Below, one piece after another: positions 54,559 through 63,495 of a DNA stretch of 64,000 bases. Origin of the DNA: Actinocatenispora rupis (GTDB lineage: Bacteria > Actinomycetota > Actinomycetes > Mycobacteriales > Micromonosporaceae); contig NZ_BOMB01000024.1 in NCBI RefSeq assembly GCF_016861975.1, positions 1-64,000 on the forward strand. The letters are read 5' to 3'. A program made the translations under genes and the position numbers. Each line of letters starts with the position of its first letter. Position 1 is the stretch's first letter. Under the pieces are notes generated by a model. The model was not told the DNA's origin, ran no database searches, and was given only the letters and a program-made list of their open reading frames with translations.

Positions 54559-56274
54559 ATGAGCGCAGACCGGAGGCAGCGGCCCGGACCCGGGTCGGCG
54601 GTGGTCGCCGGAGGTCCGGACGGCTCGCGCGCCGACGCGACCGTCCGCAACGCGATGGGGGCGGGGCTGTCGCGCCGCTCGGTGTTCGGCGCCGCGGCCG
54701 GGCTGGGGCTGGCCGCGGCGCTGGCCGGCTGCGGCCCGGACGGCGGCAGCGGCAAGGGCAGCGGCAAGCCGCTGGTCGTGCACGTCAACGACACCGGGTC
54801 GTGGCAGCGCAACTTCAACCCGTACGCGGTGACGCAGAACGTCGGCACCGTCGGACTGTTCTACGAGCCGTTGCTGTTCTTCAACAAGCTCAAGCCGAAC
54901 GACATCCAGCCGTGGCTCGCCACCAAGTACGAGTGGAGCGACGGGGGCAAGACGCTCACCGTGACGCTGCGGGACGGGGTGACCTGGTCGGACGGCAAGC
55001 CGCTGACCGTCGACGACGTGGTCTTCACGTACCAGTCGATGCTGGACGACCCGTCGCTGAACAAGGGCGGCGTCGAGCTGTCCGGCGTCAAGGCGGGCGG
55101 CAAGGACACCGTGGTGTTCACGTTCCCGTCGACGTCGTACACGAAGCTGTGGAACCTGGCGGGTCAGGTCGGCATCGTGCCCAAGCACCTGCTGGCCGGC
55201 AAGAAGCTCGGCACCTTCACGAACCCGAACCCGGTCGGCACCGGGCCGTACACGCTGAGTTCGTTCTCCTCGCAGGTGTTCCAGGTGAAGGCGAACCCGA
55301 AGTACTGGAAGGGCAAGGCGAAGGTCCCGGTCGTCAAGTTCCCCGCGTACACGGCGAGCGCGGTGCAGACCGGCCTGCAGACCGGTGAGATCGACTGGGC
55401 CAGCGCGTTCGTGCCGGACCTGAAGAAGATCTACGAGCGCAACGACCCCGCGCACAACAAGCACTTCTTCCCGTCCGAGGGGCTCAACGCCCTGATGGCC
55501 AACACCGCCAAGGCGCCCTTCGACAAGCTGGAGGTACGCCAGGCGGTCAGCCTCGCGATCGACCGCGACCGGCTGGTGAAGAACGCCGAGCGCGGGTACG
55601 TCGGCGCGGCGCACCCGAGCGGCCTGCCGATGCCGGCGAACGCCGACTGGGTGCCGGCCGAGTACAAGGACGCGACGTTCACGGTCAACCAGGCGAAGGC
55701 CAAGGAACTGCTCGCGAAGGCCGGGTACGGCAGCAAGAAGCTGGCGTTCGAGCTGCTGGTGCCGTCGCCGTACACGGACTTCGTGAACGCGGCGCAGCTG
55801 ATGCGGGAGGACCTCGCCAAGGTCGGCATCGCGATGACCGTACGCGGCGTGGCGATCCAGGACTGGGTGGCGAAGGTCGGCAAGGGCGACTTCGACATCA
55901 CGCTGCGCGGCGCGGTCGCCGGCCCGACGCCCTTCTACCTGTTCCGGCAGATGCTGTCGAGCAAGCTGACCAAGCCGGTCGGGCAGGTCGCGACGGGCAA
56001 CTACGGCCGGTGGAAGGACGCCGAGACCGACAAGCTGCTCGCCGCGTACGAGGCGACCGACGACGTGGCCAAGCAGAAGGCCGCGGTACAGGGCCTGGCG
56101 AAGATCGTGATCGAGCAGGTACCGGTGATCCCGCTGTTCGACAGCCCGTCGTGGTCGCTGTACCGGACCACGAAGTACACGGGGTGGCCGAGCGCGGAGG
56201 ACCCGTACGCGATGCCGTCGCCGGCCACCGCACCGGACCTCGCCGTCGTACTCCTGCACCTGAAGCCGGTGTGA
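54559..56274 (+). CDS. Family 5 extracellular solute-binding lipoprotein
   Basis: The protein has 571 residues from ATG 54559 (AAGGA). The N-terminus carries a Tat-like SRRSVFG (38-44) and a lipobox ALAGC with Cys58, so it is a lipoprotein on the outer face of the membrane. The mature part is a peptide/oligosaccharide-binding protein (family 5): PWLATKYEWSDGGKTLTVTL, LRDGVTWSDGKPLTVDDVVF. First gene of a five-gene importer. The ligand, peptide or oligosaccharide, cannot be read from sequence. Confidence 0.92.
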   Translation: MSADRRQRPGPGSAVVAGGPDGSRADATVRNAMGAGLSRRSVFGAAAGLGLAAALAGCGPDGGSGKGSGKPLVVHVNDTGSWQRNFNPYAVTQNVGTVGLFYEPLLFFNKLKPNDIQPWLATKYEWSDGGKTLTVTLRDGVTWSDGKPLTVDDVVFTYQSMLDDPSLNKGGVELSGVKAGGKDTVVFTFPSTSYTKLWNLAGQVGIVPKHLLAGKKLGTFTNPNPVGTGPYTLSSFSSQVFQVKANPKYWKGKAKVPVVKFPAYTASAVQTGLQTGEIDWASAFVPDLKKIYERNDPAHNKHFFPSEGLNALMANTAKAPFDKLEVRQAVSLAIDRDRLVKNAERGYVGAAHPSGLPMPANADWVPAEYKDATFTVNQAKAKELLAKAGYGSKKLAFELLVPSPYTDFVNAAQLMREDLAKVGIAMTVRGVAIQDWVAKVGKGDFDITLRGAVAGPTPFYLFRQMLSSKLTKPVGQVATGNYGRWKDAETDKLLAAYEATDDVAKQKAAVQGLAKIVIEQVPVIPLFDSPSWSLYRTTKYTGWPSAEDPYAMPSPATAPDLAVVLLHLKPV

Positions 56275-56277
56275 CGC

Positions 56278-57255
56278 TTGCGTTACCTGCTGCGGCGGCT
56301 CGGGTTCTACCTGATCACGGCCTGGGCCGCCATCACCATCAACTTCCTGATCCCCCGGCTGATGCCGGGGGATCCGGTCGACCTCATGGTCGCCCGGATG
56401 AACGGGCAGATCGACCCGGACGCCATCGCCGCGATGAAGCGCGCGTTCGGGTTGACCGGCGGCAGCCTGTGGAGCCAGTACTGGACGTACCTGGGGAACC
56501 TGGCGCACGGTGAGCTCGGCCGGTCGATCACCATGTACCCGACGGAGGTCAGCAGCGTCATCGGCGGCGCCCTGCCGTGGACGCTCGGCCTGGTCGGCAT
56601 CGCCACCATCATCAGCTACGTGATCGGCACCGGTCTCGGTGTGGTCGCGGCCTGGCGCCGCGGTACGTGGCTCGACTCGATCCTGCCGGCCACCACGTTC
56701 CTCCAGGCCGTGCCGTACTTCTGGGTCGCGCTCGCGCTGGTGATGGTGTTCGGCGTGACGCTGTCCTGGCTCCCGGTGTCGGGTGCGTACTCGCTGGACG
56801 TGGAGCCCGGGTTCACCGGCGACTTCCTCGGCAGCATGGCGTACCACGCGATCCTGCCGGCGATCACGATCGTCGTGGCGTCGATCGCGGACCGGGTGAT
56901 GGGCATGCGCAACGTCATGGTGACCACCCTCGGCGAGGACTACGTGACGATGGCGGAGGCGAAGGGGCTGACCAGCCGCCGCGTCATGTGGGCGTACGCC
57001 GCGCGCAACGCGATCCTGCCGAACATCACGAGCTTCACCCTGTCGCTCGGTTTCGTGGTCGGCGGCTCGGTGCTCACCGAGATCGTCTTCTCGTACCCGG
57101 GGATCGGCTCGGTGCTGCTGAAGGCCGTGGAGAACGAGGACTTCCCGCTGATGCAGGGCATCTTCCTGATCATCTCGCTCGCGGTACTGGCGGCGAACTT
57201 CCTCGCCGACCTGTGCTACGTGGCGCTGGATCCCCGCACCCGGCAGGAGGCATGA
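56278..57255 (+). CDS. Opp/Dpp-type ABC permease (first subunit)
   Basis: The protein has 325 residues, starting at TTG 56278 three bases after the binding-protein stop. MRYLLRRLGFYLITAWAAIT is the usual DppB-type first helix. The coupling loop EDYVTMAEAKGL followed by ARNAILP is clear. Six helices. The stop overlaps the next start (ATGA). Confidence 0.92.
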   Translation: MRYLLRRLGFYLITAWAAITINFLIPRLMPGDPVDLMVARMNGQIDPDAIAAMKRAFGLTGGSLWSQYWTYLGNLAHGELGRSITMYPTEVSSVIGGALPWTLGLVGIATIISYVIGTGLGVVAAWRRGTWLDSILPATTFLQAVPYFWVALALVMVFGVTLSWLPVSGAYSLDVEPGFTGDFLGSMAYHAILPAITIVVASIADRVMGMRNVMVTTLGEDYVTMAEAKGLTSRRVMWAYAARNAILPNITSFTLSLGFVVGGSVLTEIVFSYPGIGSVLLKAVENEDFPLMQGIFLIISLAVLAANFLADLCYVALDPRTRQEA

Positions 57256-58109
57256 TGCCGCGCTCCCCGAAGATCATCGCCGGCGGCGTGATCCTGGTCT
57301 TCTTCATCCTGCTGGCGCTGGTCGGCCCGGTGCTCGTCGACGGTGACCCGACGAAGACCACCGACGTCGGGCTCGCCGGACCGTCCGCCGCGCACTGGCT
57401 CGGTACCACGCAGAGCGGCCAGGACGTGCTCGCCCAGGTCGTGTACGGCGCGCGCGTCTCGCTCGGCGTCGGCCTGCTGTCGGCGCTCATCGCGACCGTA
57501 CTGTCCATTGTGGTCGGTCTGATCGGCGGGTACGCCGGCGGCGTGGTCGACGAGGTGCTTTCCTTGCTCACCAACATCTTCCTGGTACTCCCGGCGCTGC
57601 CGCTGGTGATCGTGCTCGCCGGGTACCTGCCGTCGCGCGGGGTCACGTCGGTGGCCGCGGTGATCGCGGTGACCGGGTGGGCGTGGGGCGCGCGGGTGCT
57701 GCGGGCGCAGACGCTGACGCTGCGCGGCCGGGACTACGTGCAGGCCGCGAAGGCCAGCGGCGAGCGCGCCTGGCGGATCATCTTCGCCGAGATCCTGCCG
57801 GTCGAGTTCCCGGTCATCGCGACGAGCTTCCTCGCCACCGTACTGGCCGCGATCCTCGCCGAGGCCGGCCTGTCGTTCCTCGGCCTTGCCAACCTGTCCA
57901 CCGTCAGTTGGGGCACCATGCTGTACTTCGCGCAGAACAACCAGGCGCTGCTGGTCGGTGCCTGGTGGTGGTTCATCCCGCCGGGCCTGTGCATCGCGCT
58001 GATCGGCGCCGGTCTCGGCCTGCTCAACTTCGGCATCGACGAGATCGCCAACCCGCGCCTGCGTACGGTGCTTCCCAAGCGCCGCAAGCGTTTCGGGGCG
58101 GGCCGGTGA
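57252..58109 (+). CDS. Opp/Dpp-type ABC permease (second subunit)
   Basis: The protein has 285 residues. The early LGTTQSGQDVLAQVVYGARVS is the typical DppC sequence and RDYVQAAKASGERAWRIIF the EAA coupling loop. An unusual WWWFIPPGL element is in the last periplasmic loop. It pairs with the upstream permease. Overlaps are 4 bp on both sides. Confidence 0.92.
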   Translation: MMPRSPKIIAGGVILVFFILLALVGPVLVDGDPTKTTDVGLAGPSAAHWLGTTQSGQDVLAQVVYGARVSLGVGLLSALIATVLSIVVGLIGGYAGGVVDEVLSLLTNIFLVLPALPLVIVLAGYLPSRGVTSVAAVIAVTGWAWGARVLRAQTLTLRGRDYVQAAKASGERAWRIIFAEILPVEFPVIATSFLATVLAAILAEAGLSFLGLANLSTVSWGTMLYFAQNNQALLVGAWWWFIPPGLCIALIGAGLGLLNFGIDEIANPRLRTVLPKRRKRFGAGR

Positions 58110-59215
58110 GCACGGACGATCGGCTGCGGCCGAGCCCCGGTACTGCGTCGTCCGCCGATCGGCGAAGCGAACCATCAGCGCCGAGCGCCCCGGGCAGCCC
58201 GGTACTGTCGATCGAGGGCCTGTCGGTGGACTACCTGACCGGCTCCGGCGCGGTACACGCGGTGGACGGGGTGTCGTTGACGTTGCGGCGCGGCGAGATC
58301 CTCGGCCTGGCGGGGGAGAGCGGCAGCGGCAAGTCCACCCTGGCGAACGCGGTGGCCCGGCTGCTGCGCCCGCCGGCGGTGGTCACCGCCGGCAGCGTCA
58401 CGTACCACCGGGCGGACGGGTCGGCGACGGACCTGCTGCGGATGGGCAAGCAGGAGCTGCGGCGGTTCCGGTGGAAGGAACTGGCGGTCGTCTTCCAGTC
58501 CGCGATGAACTCGCTGAACCCGGTGACCACGGTGGGCAGCCAGGTCGACGACGTACTGCGGGCGCACGACCGTTCGATGTCCACAGTGGAGCGTCGGGAC
58601 CGCGCGGTGGAACTGCTGCGCCGGGTCGGCATCTCCGCCGACCGGGCCAAGAGCTACCCGCACGAACTGTCCGGCGGGATGCGGCAGCGCGCGGCGATCG
58701 CGATCGCGCTGGCGCTCAACCCCGAGATCATCATCATGGACGAGCCGACCACCGCGCTGGACGTGGTGGTACAGCGGGACATCCTGCGGGAGATCAAGGC
58801 GCTGCGCGAGGAGTACGGCTTCGCGGTCGTGTTCATCACGCACGACCTGTCGCTGCTGCTGTCGATGGCCGACCGGATCGCCGTCATGTACGCGGGCCAG
58901 CTCGTCGAGCACGGCGCGGCCCGCGACGTGCACGACCACCCGCGGCACCCGTACACGCTGGGGTTGTTGCGGTCGTTCCCGAAGCTGCGCGGACCGCGCG
59001 AGGAACTGCTCGGGATCCCCGGCACCCCACCGGATCTGCGGGACCTGCCGCCGGGCTGCCCGTTCCATCCGCGGTGCCGGTTCGCGGTCGACGCCTGCTC
59101 GGCCGAGCAGCCCGAACTGACCGAGGTACACAGTGGACAGTGGGCGGCGTGCCTCGCGCACGGCCCGTCGTACGGACCGGTTCCGGTGGAGCTGAGCGCA
59201 GGGGGGTCGCGGTGA
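58106..59215 (+). CDS. Opp/Dpp-type ATPase (DppD-like)
   Basis: The protein has 369 residues, GTG start overlapping the upstream stop. Walker [10 protein letters not shown] is at 70-78, signature LSGGMRQR, Walker [13 protein letters not shown] and [10 protein letters not shown]. The C-terminal oligopeptide-transporter element [10 protein letters not shown] has the cysteine pattern of this family. Confidence 0.93.
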   Translation: MSTDDRLRPSPGTASSADRRSEPSAPSAPGSPVLSIEGLSVDYLTGSGAVHAVDGVSLTLRRGEILGLAGESGSGKSTLANAVARLLRPPAVVTAGSVTYHRADGSATDLLRMGKQELRRFRWKELAVVFQSAMNSLNPVTTVGSQVDDVLRAHDRSMSTVERRDRAVELLRRVGISADRAKSYPHELSGGMRQRAAIAIALALNPEIIIMDEPTTALDVVVQRDILREIKALREEYGFAVVFITHDLSLLLSMADRIAVMYAGQLVEHGAARDVHDHPRHPYTLGLLRSFPKLRGPREELLGIPGTPPDLRDLPPGCPFHPRCRFAVDACSAEQPELTEVHSGQWAACLAHGPSYGPVPVELSAGGSR

Positions 59216-60201
59216 CCGACGAGGTCGTACTGGCGGCGGAGAACGTCACGAAGCACTTCGCCGCGTCCCGTGGCCGGCGCTTCGGCCTGGGCAAGCGCCC
59301 ACCGGTACGCGCGGTCGAGGACGTGAGCCTGAACCTGACCGCGGGCCGGATCACCGCCATGGTGGGCGAGTCCGGCTGCGGCAAGTCGACGGTGGCCCGG
59401 ATGCTGGCCCGGATCTACCCGCCCACCAAGGGCCGGATCCTGTTGCGCGGCAAGGAGGTCACCGACTCGCGGGCGTACCGGCGGAACGTGCAGATGGTGT
59501 TCCAGGACCCGTTCGCGTCGCTCAACCCGTTCCACAAGGTGCACTACCACCTGGCGCGGCCGCTGAAGCTGCACGGCCACGCCCGTACGAAGGCCGAGGT
59601 GGACGAGCAGGTCGCGGCGCTGCTGGAGCGGGTGAGCCTGACCCCGGTCGAGCAGTTCATGCACAAGCTCCCGCACGAACTGTCCGGCGGCCAGCGGCAG
59701 CGCGTGGCGATCGCCCGCGCGCTCGCCGCGCAGCCGGTCGCGCTGATCGCCGACGAGCCGGTGTCGATGCTGGACGTGTCGATCCGGCTGGGTGTGTTGC
59801 GGCTGCTGGAGAAGCTGGCGCGCGAGGAGAACCTGGCGCTGCTGTACATCACGCACGACATCGCCAGCGCGCGCTACTTCGCCGACGACATCCTCGTCAT
59901 GTACGCGGGGCAGCTCATCGAGCAGGGGCCGAGCCAGCGGGTCACCGACGACCCGGCGCACCCGTACACGAAGCTGTTGCTGTCGGCGGCGCCGGACCCG
60001 GACCAGGTGGACGACGAGGAGGACACCACCGACCACGGCGAGCCGCCGAGCCTGATCAGCCCGCCGTCCGGCTGCCGGTTCCACCCGCGCTGCCCGGTCG
60101 CGCTGCCCACGTGCAGCACCACGGCCCCGCTGTTCACCGCGCTCGCCGACGACCACCACACCGCCTGCCACCTGTACGACCCGGCTACCGTCGCCGGATG
60201 A
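59212..60201 (+). CDS. Opp/Dpp-type ATPase (DppF-like)
   Basis: The protein has 329 residues, GTG start in a 4-bp overlap. Walker [10 protein letters not shown] is at 52-60, signature LSGGQRQR, and Walker [15 protein letters not shown], a variant of DEPTSALD often seen in oligosaccharide-type family members. The C-terminal CRFHPRCP element is present. Its 3' end overlaps the convergent MFS gene by 17 bp. Confidence 0.93.
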   Translation: MTDEVVLAAENVTKHFAASRGRRFGLGKRPPVRAVEDVSLNLTAGRITAMVGESGCGKSTVARMLARIYPPTKGRILLRGKEVTDSRAYRRNVQMVFQDPFASLNPFHKVHYHLARPLKLHGHARTKAEVDEQVAALLERVSLTPVEQFMHKLPHELSGGQRQRVAIARALAAQPVALIADEPVSMLDVSIRLGVLRLLEKLAREENLALLYITHDIASARYFADDILVMYAGQLIEQGPSQRVTDDPAHPYTKLLLSAAPDPDQVDDEEDTTDHGEPPSLISPPSGCRFHPRCPVALPTCSTTAPLFTALADDHHTACHLYDPATVAG

Positions 60202-61564
60202 GCAGCGCGGTGCCCACGCCGGCGGCGAGTACCAGGGCACACGCCAGGCCGAACGCGGCGGCGGTACCGTCGGCCGCCGCGTGCGGGCCGCGCGCGGCGG
60301 CACCGTACACGGTGGTGAGGACGGCGAGGCCGAGCGCGCCGCCGATCTGCTGGAGGGTCTGGAGGGTGCCCGAGGCGGCGCCGGTGTCGGCGGGCGCGAC
60401 GGTGCCGAGGATCGTCGCCGACGCCGGTACGAAGCTGGCGCCGACGCCGACGCCGAGCAGCGCCATCGGCCCGAGTACGCCGGTGAGGTAGTCGTCGGCG
60501 GCGTCGAGTCGGCTCAACCAGGCCGTTCCGGCGGCCAGGAACAGCGCGCCGGCGAGCATCGTCGGCTTCGCGCCGAACCGCGCGATCAGCCGCGGCGCGT
60601 ACCGGGCGACGACGAACGACAACCCCGTCAACGGCAGGAACGCCGCCCCGGTACGCAGCGCGTCGTAGCGCAACGCGCCCGCCAGGTACTGGCTGACGAA
60701 GAAGAACGCGCCGAACATGGCCGCCGGCAGCAACAGCATGCTCAGGTACGCGCCGACCCGGTTGCGGTCGGCGAACAGCCGCAGCGGCAGCAACGGTTGC
60801 CGTACCCGGGACTCGACGAGCAGGAACGCGACCAGCAGCGGCACCGCGACCGCGAACGCGGCGACCGTACCAGGGGCGCGCCAGCCGGCCGCCGCCGCGT
60901 GCAGGAACCCGTACGCCCCGGCGCCGACGGCTCCCGTCGCGGTGAGCGCGCCCGCCACGTCCGGCCGGCCAGTGGCACGCGGCGTCTCCGCCAGCGCGAG
61001 TGGCGCCAGGAGTACCAGGGCGATGCCGATCGGCACGTTGACGAACAGGACCCAGCGCCACGACACCCACGCGGTCAGCATCCCGCCGACGATCAGCCCG
61101 ACCGAACTCCCGGCGCCGCTGATCGCGGAGTACAGGGCGATGGCGCGGACCCGGGCGGGGCCGTCGAACGTGGTCACGACGAGCGCGAGCGCGCTGGGTG
61201 CCGCCATCGCCGCACCGACCCCCTGCGCGGTACGCGCGGCGATCAGCATCCCTGCGCTGCCGGCGAACCCGCCCACCAGCGACGCGGCGGTGAACAGCGC
61301 GATCCCGGCGAGCAGCAGCCGCCGCCGGCCGAGCAGGTCGCCGGCCCGTCCGCCGAGCAGCAGCAACCCACCGAACGCCAGCGTGTACGCGTCCATCACC
61401 CACGCCAGGCCCGTCGGCGAGAACCGCAACCCGGTACGGATCTGCGGCAGCGCCACGGTGACCACGGTGGCGTCGAGGATGAGCATGAGCTGGCAGGTGA
61501 GGATCAGCGTGAGCGCCAGCCGGGCGTACCGGGGCCGGGTGGCGCGGGTGAGGGTCGTCGTCAT
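60185..61564 (-). CDS. DHA2 family MFS exporter
   Basis: The protein has 459 residues and about 14 helices. LILDATVVTVALPQI in helix 1, GGRAGDLLGRRRLLLAG (motif A) and ARTAQGVGAAMAAPSAL are typical of EmrB/QacA exporters. It is divergent from a TetR gene with two palindromic operators between them, so drug-induced export is likely. The start is ATG 61564; upstream residues of the long ORF overlap the operators. Confidence 0.92.
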   Translation of the reverse strand: MTTTLTRATRPRYARLALTLILTCQLMLILDATVVTVALPQIRTGLRFSPTGLAWVMDAYTLAFGGLLLLGGRAGDLLGRRRLLLAGIALFTAASLVGGFAGSAGMLIAARTAQGVGAAMAAPSALALVVTTFDGPARVRAIALYSAISGAGSSVGLIVGGMLTAWVSWRWVLFVNVPIGIALVLLAPLALAETPRATGRPDVAGALTATGAVGAGAYGFLHAAAAGWRAPGTVAAFAVAVPLLVAFLLVESRVRQPLLPLRLFADRNRVGAYLSMLLLPAAMFGAFFFVSQYLAGALRYDALRTGAAFLPLTGLSFVVARYAPRLIARFGAKPTMLAGALFLAAGTAWLSRLDAADDYLTGVLGPMALLGVGVGASFVPASATILGTVAPADTGAASGTLQTLQQIGGALGLAVLTTVYGAAARGPHAAADGTAAAFGLACALVLAAGVGTALLIRRR

Positions 61565-61621
61565 TGGTGTTCGATCGGCTCTCTGCGCGAGGATGGGCAC
61601 ACACGAGCACGGCGGTAATCT

Positions 61622-61671
61622 GGAGACAGTCTCCGGTTCCGCCGGGGACGACAATACGGAGATGGTCTCCG
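61622..61671. promoter_or_regulatory. Double TetR operator
   Basis: GGAGACAGTCTCC (61622-61634) and CGGAGATGGTCTCCG (61657-61671) are perfect-arm palindromes sharing the GGAGA/TCTCC half-site, centred 36 bp apart in the gap between the divergent MFS and TetR genes. They suit two TetR dimers controlling both promoters. Confidence 0.8.
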
Positions 61672-61694
61672 TTTGGCAACCGGTTGGGAGACAG

Positions 61695-62273
61695 ATGGGT
61701 ACCCCGGTGCGGGCGATGCGCCCGATGCGCGCCGACGCGCGCCGCAACTACGAGCGGCTGCTGTCCGTCGCCCGGGACACGTTCACCGAGCACGGCGCCG
61801 ACGCCAGCCTCGACGACATCGCCCGCCGCGCCGGCGTCGGCCCCGGCACCCTGTACCGGCACTTCCCCAACCGGGACGCGCTGCTCGGCGCCGTACTCGC
61901 CGACTGGGTCGAGGACCTGCGCGGCCAGGCCACCGAACTCTGCTCCGACCCGACACCCGACGCCGCCCTCGAACGCTGGCTCGGCCTGCTCCTCGGCCAC
62001 CTCACCACGTACAAGGGGCTCGCCGCCGCGATCATCGCGAGTACGGGGGAGGACCACTCCGCGCTGGCGCACGCCTGCGACCCGATCCACGACACCGGCG
62101 CCACGCTCGTCACCCGCGCTCAGTCGGCCGGTACGGTCCGCGCCGACGTCACCGCCGCCGACATCCACCGGATGGTCCACGGCATCGCGCTGATCACCGA
62201 GAACCTGCCCGACCGCGACGACGCCGCCCGCCGGATGCTCGCCGTCCTCACCGCCGGCCTGCGTACGCCCTGA
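61695..62273 (+). CDS. TetR family transcriptional regulator
   Basis: The protein has 192 residues from ATG 61695 (GGGAG upstream). The helix-turn-helix is clear: LLSVARDTFTEHGADASLDD, then GVGPGTLYRHFPNRDAL. The C-terminal domain (LGHLTTYKGLAAAIIAS) is of the type found beside MFS exporters. It probably represses itself and the divergent exporter through the double palindrome. Confidence 0.92.
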   Translation: MGTPVRAMRPMRADARRNYERLLSVARDTFTEHGADASLDDIARRAGVGPGTLYRHFPNRDALLGAVLADWVEDLRGQATELCSDPTPDAALERWLGLLLGHLTTYKGLAAAIIASTGEDHSALAHACDPIHDTGATLVTRAQSAGTVRADVTAADIHRMVHGIALITENLPDRDDAARRMLAVLTAGLRTP

Positions 62274-62312
62274 CCACGGTGGCGCCGGGCGCCGCGGAAC
62301 CGGCGCGGCCCG

Positions 62313-63485
62313 TCAGAAGTGTTCGAGCAGGAACGGGGTGGCGCGCGGGAACAGGACACGCAGCGCGTCCGCGGTCGGCGCGTCGAGCGTGCCGTACCCG
62401 CGGAGCGGCAGGTCGGCCGGGTCGAGCACGCCGTACACCAGCGCGGCGAGGCCGTGGCCGGTCAGCTCGGCGGTCGGCGTACCGCCGGGGTGGACCGACA
62501 GGGTGCCGTTGCCGGCGAACGTCCACACCCCTCCGACCAAGTCGTCCACCACCCGGACGGTGACCTCGCCCGTACCGACGGGGATGCCGGCGAGGCCGGG
62601 CACGGACAGCACGCGGACCATCGGCGCGGGCTCGTGCAGCGGCGCCTGCCGGGACCGGACGGTCACGTCGATGTCGGTCACCCAGGTCGCCGGCTCGTCG
62701 ACCGGACGCAGCGGCAGCGACACCGTCGTCACCTGGTCGGTGTGCCGGGCCAGCCAGCCGAGCAGCAGCGTGCGCGCCACCGCCCCGTCGTACTGGAAGC
62801 GCTGCACGGACAGCTCCCCGCCGTACTCCCGGATCTCGTACGTCAGGTAGCCGGCGGGGCGGCCGTCGACCCGGGCCACCGCGGCCCACGTACGGTCGTC
62901 GGCGTGGGCGGCGGCCAGCTCGGGGTCGGCCCGCAGCGCCATGCCGTGCGTGGTGCGCTGCGCGGCCTCGGTCACCGCGCGGACGTCGGCGGCCACCTCC
63001 GGCAACCGGGTCAACGTCACCTCACCCGGTACGTCCGCGCGCAGCAGCGGGGCGAGGTCGGCCGGGTGCAGCGTGGCCCGCGGCTCCGCGCCGATCCCCA
63101 CGTACCCGAAACGCTCGTAGAACGACGCCCGGAACGGGTACAGCGCGCTGACCACCTGGCCCTGGTCGCGCATGTCGGCCAGCACGTGCGTGAGCATCTC
63201 GCGGGCGAACCCGCGCCGCCGCCCGGCCGGATGCGTCGCCACCCCGGCGACTCCACCCATCGGCAGCAGCGCACCCCGTACGTTCTGGGTCATCTCGACG
63301 ACCGTGGCGGTGGAGCGCGGCTCCCCGTCGTCGAACAGCACGTGCACCCGCCGGTGTCCGATCGACAGGTGCCGGCGCAGCTCGGTGAGGTCGTCGGTGC
63401 GCGGACTCGCCTCGAACGCGTACGCGGTGAGCGGCCGCCCGAAACGCAGCCGCTCCTCGCCCTCGACCAGCCGGATCTCGGTCAC
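62313..63485 (-). CDS. GNAT acetyltransferase of the Eis family
   Basis: The protein has 390 residues, GTG start. Acetyl-CoA binding is seen in GVATHPAGRRRGFAREML (81-98). A second GNAT-like and an SCP2-like domain complete the three-domain Eis plan. Tyr123 (SFYERFGY) is the likely general acid, and the chain ends in Phe (EHF), as in Eis where the terminal carboxylate takes part in catalysis. Eis proteins acetylate amines including aminoglycosides; the natural substrate here is unknown. Confidence 0.87.
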   Translation of the reverse strand: MTEIRLVEGEERLRFGRPLTAYAFEASPRTDDLTELRRHLSIGHRRVHVLFDDGEPRSTATVVEMTQNVRGALLPMGGVAGVATHPAGRRRGFAREMLTHVLADMRDQGQVVSALYPFRASFYERFGYVGIGAEPRATLHPADLAPLLRADVPGEVTLTRLPEVAADVRAVTEAAQRTTHGMALRADPELAAAHADDRTWAAVARVDGRPAGYLTYEIREYGGELSVQRFQYDGAVARTLLLGWLARHTDQVTTVSLPLRPVDEPATWVTDIDVTVRSRQAPLHEPAPMVRVLSVPGLAGIPVGTGEVTVRVVDDLVGGVWTFAGNGTLSVHPGGTPTAELTGHGLAALVYGVLDPADLPLRGYGTLDAPTADALRVLFPRATPFLLEHF

Positions 63486-63495
63486 CCGGGCCCCC

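Noticed and set aside
54535-56847. Minus-strand frame of 770 codons antisense to the binding protein and permease
   Set aside because: Shadow of the Opp-type operon, with no motif and no start signal.
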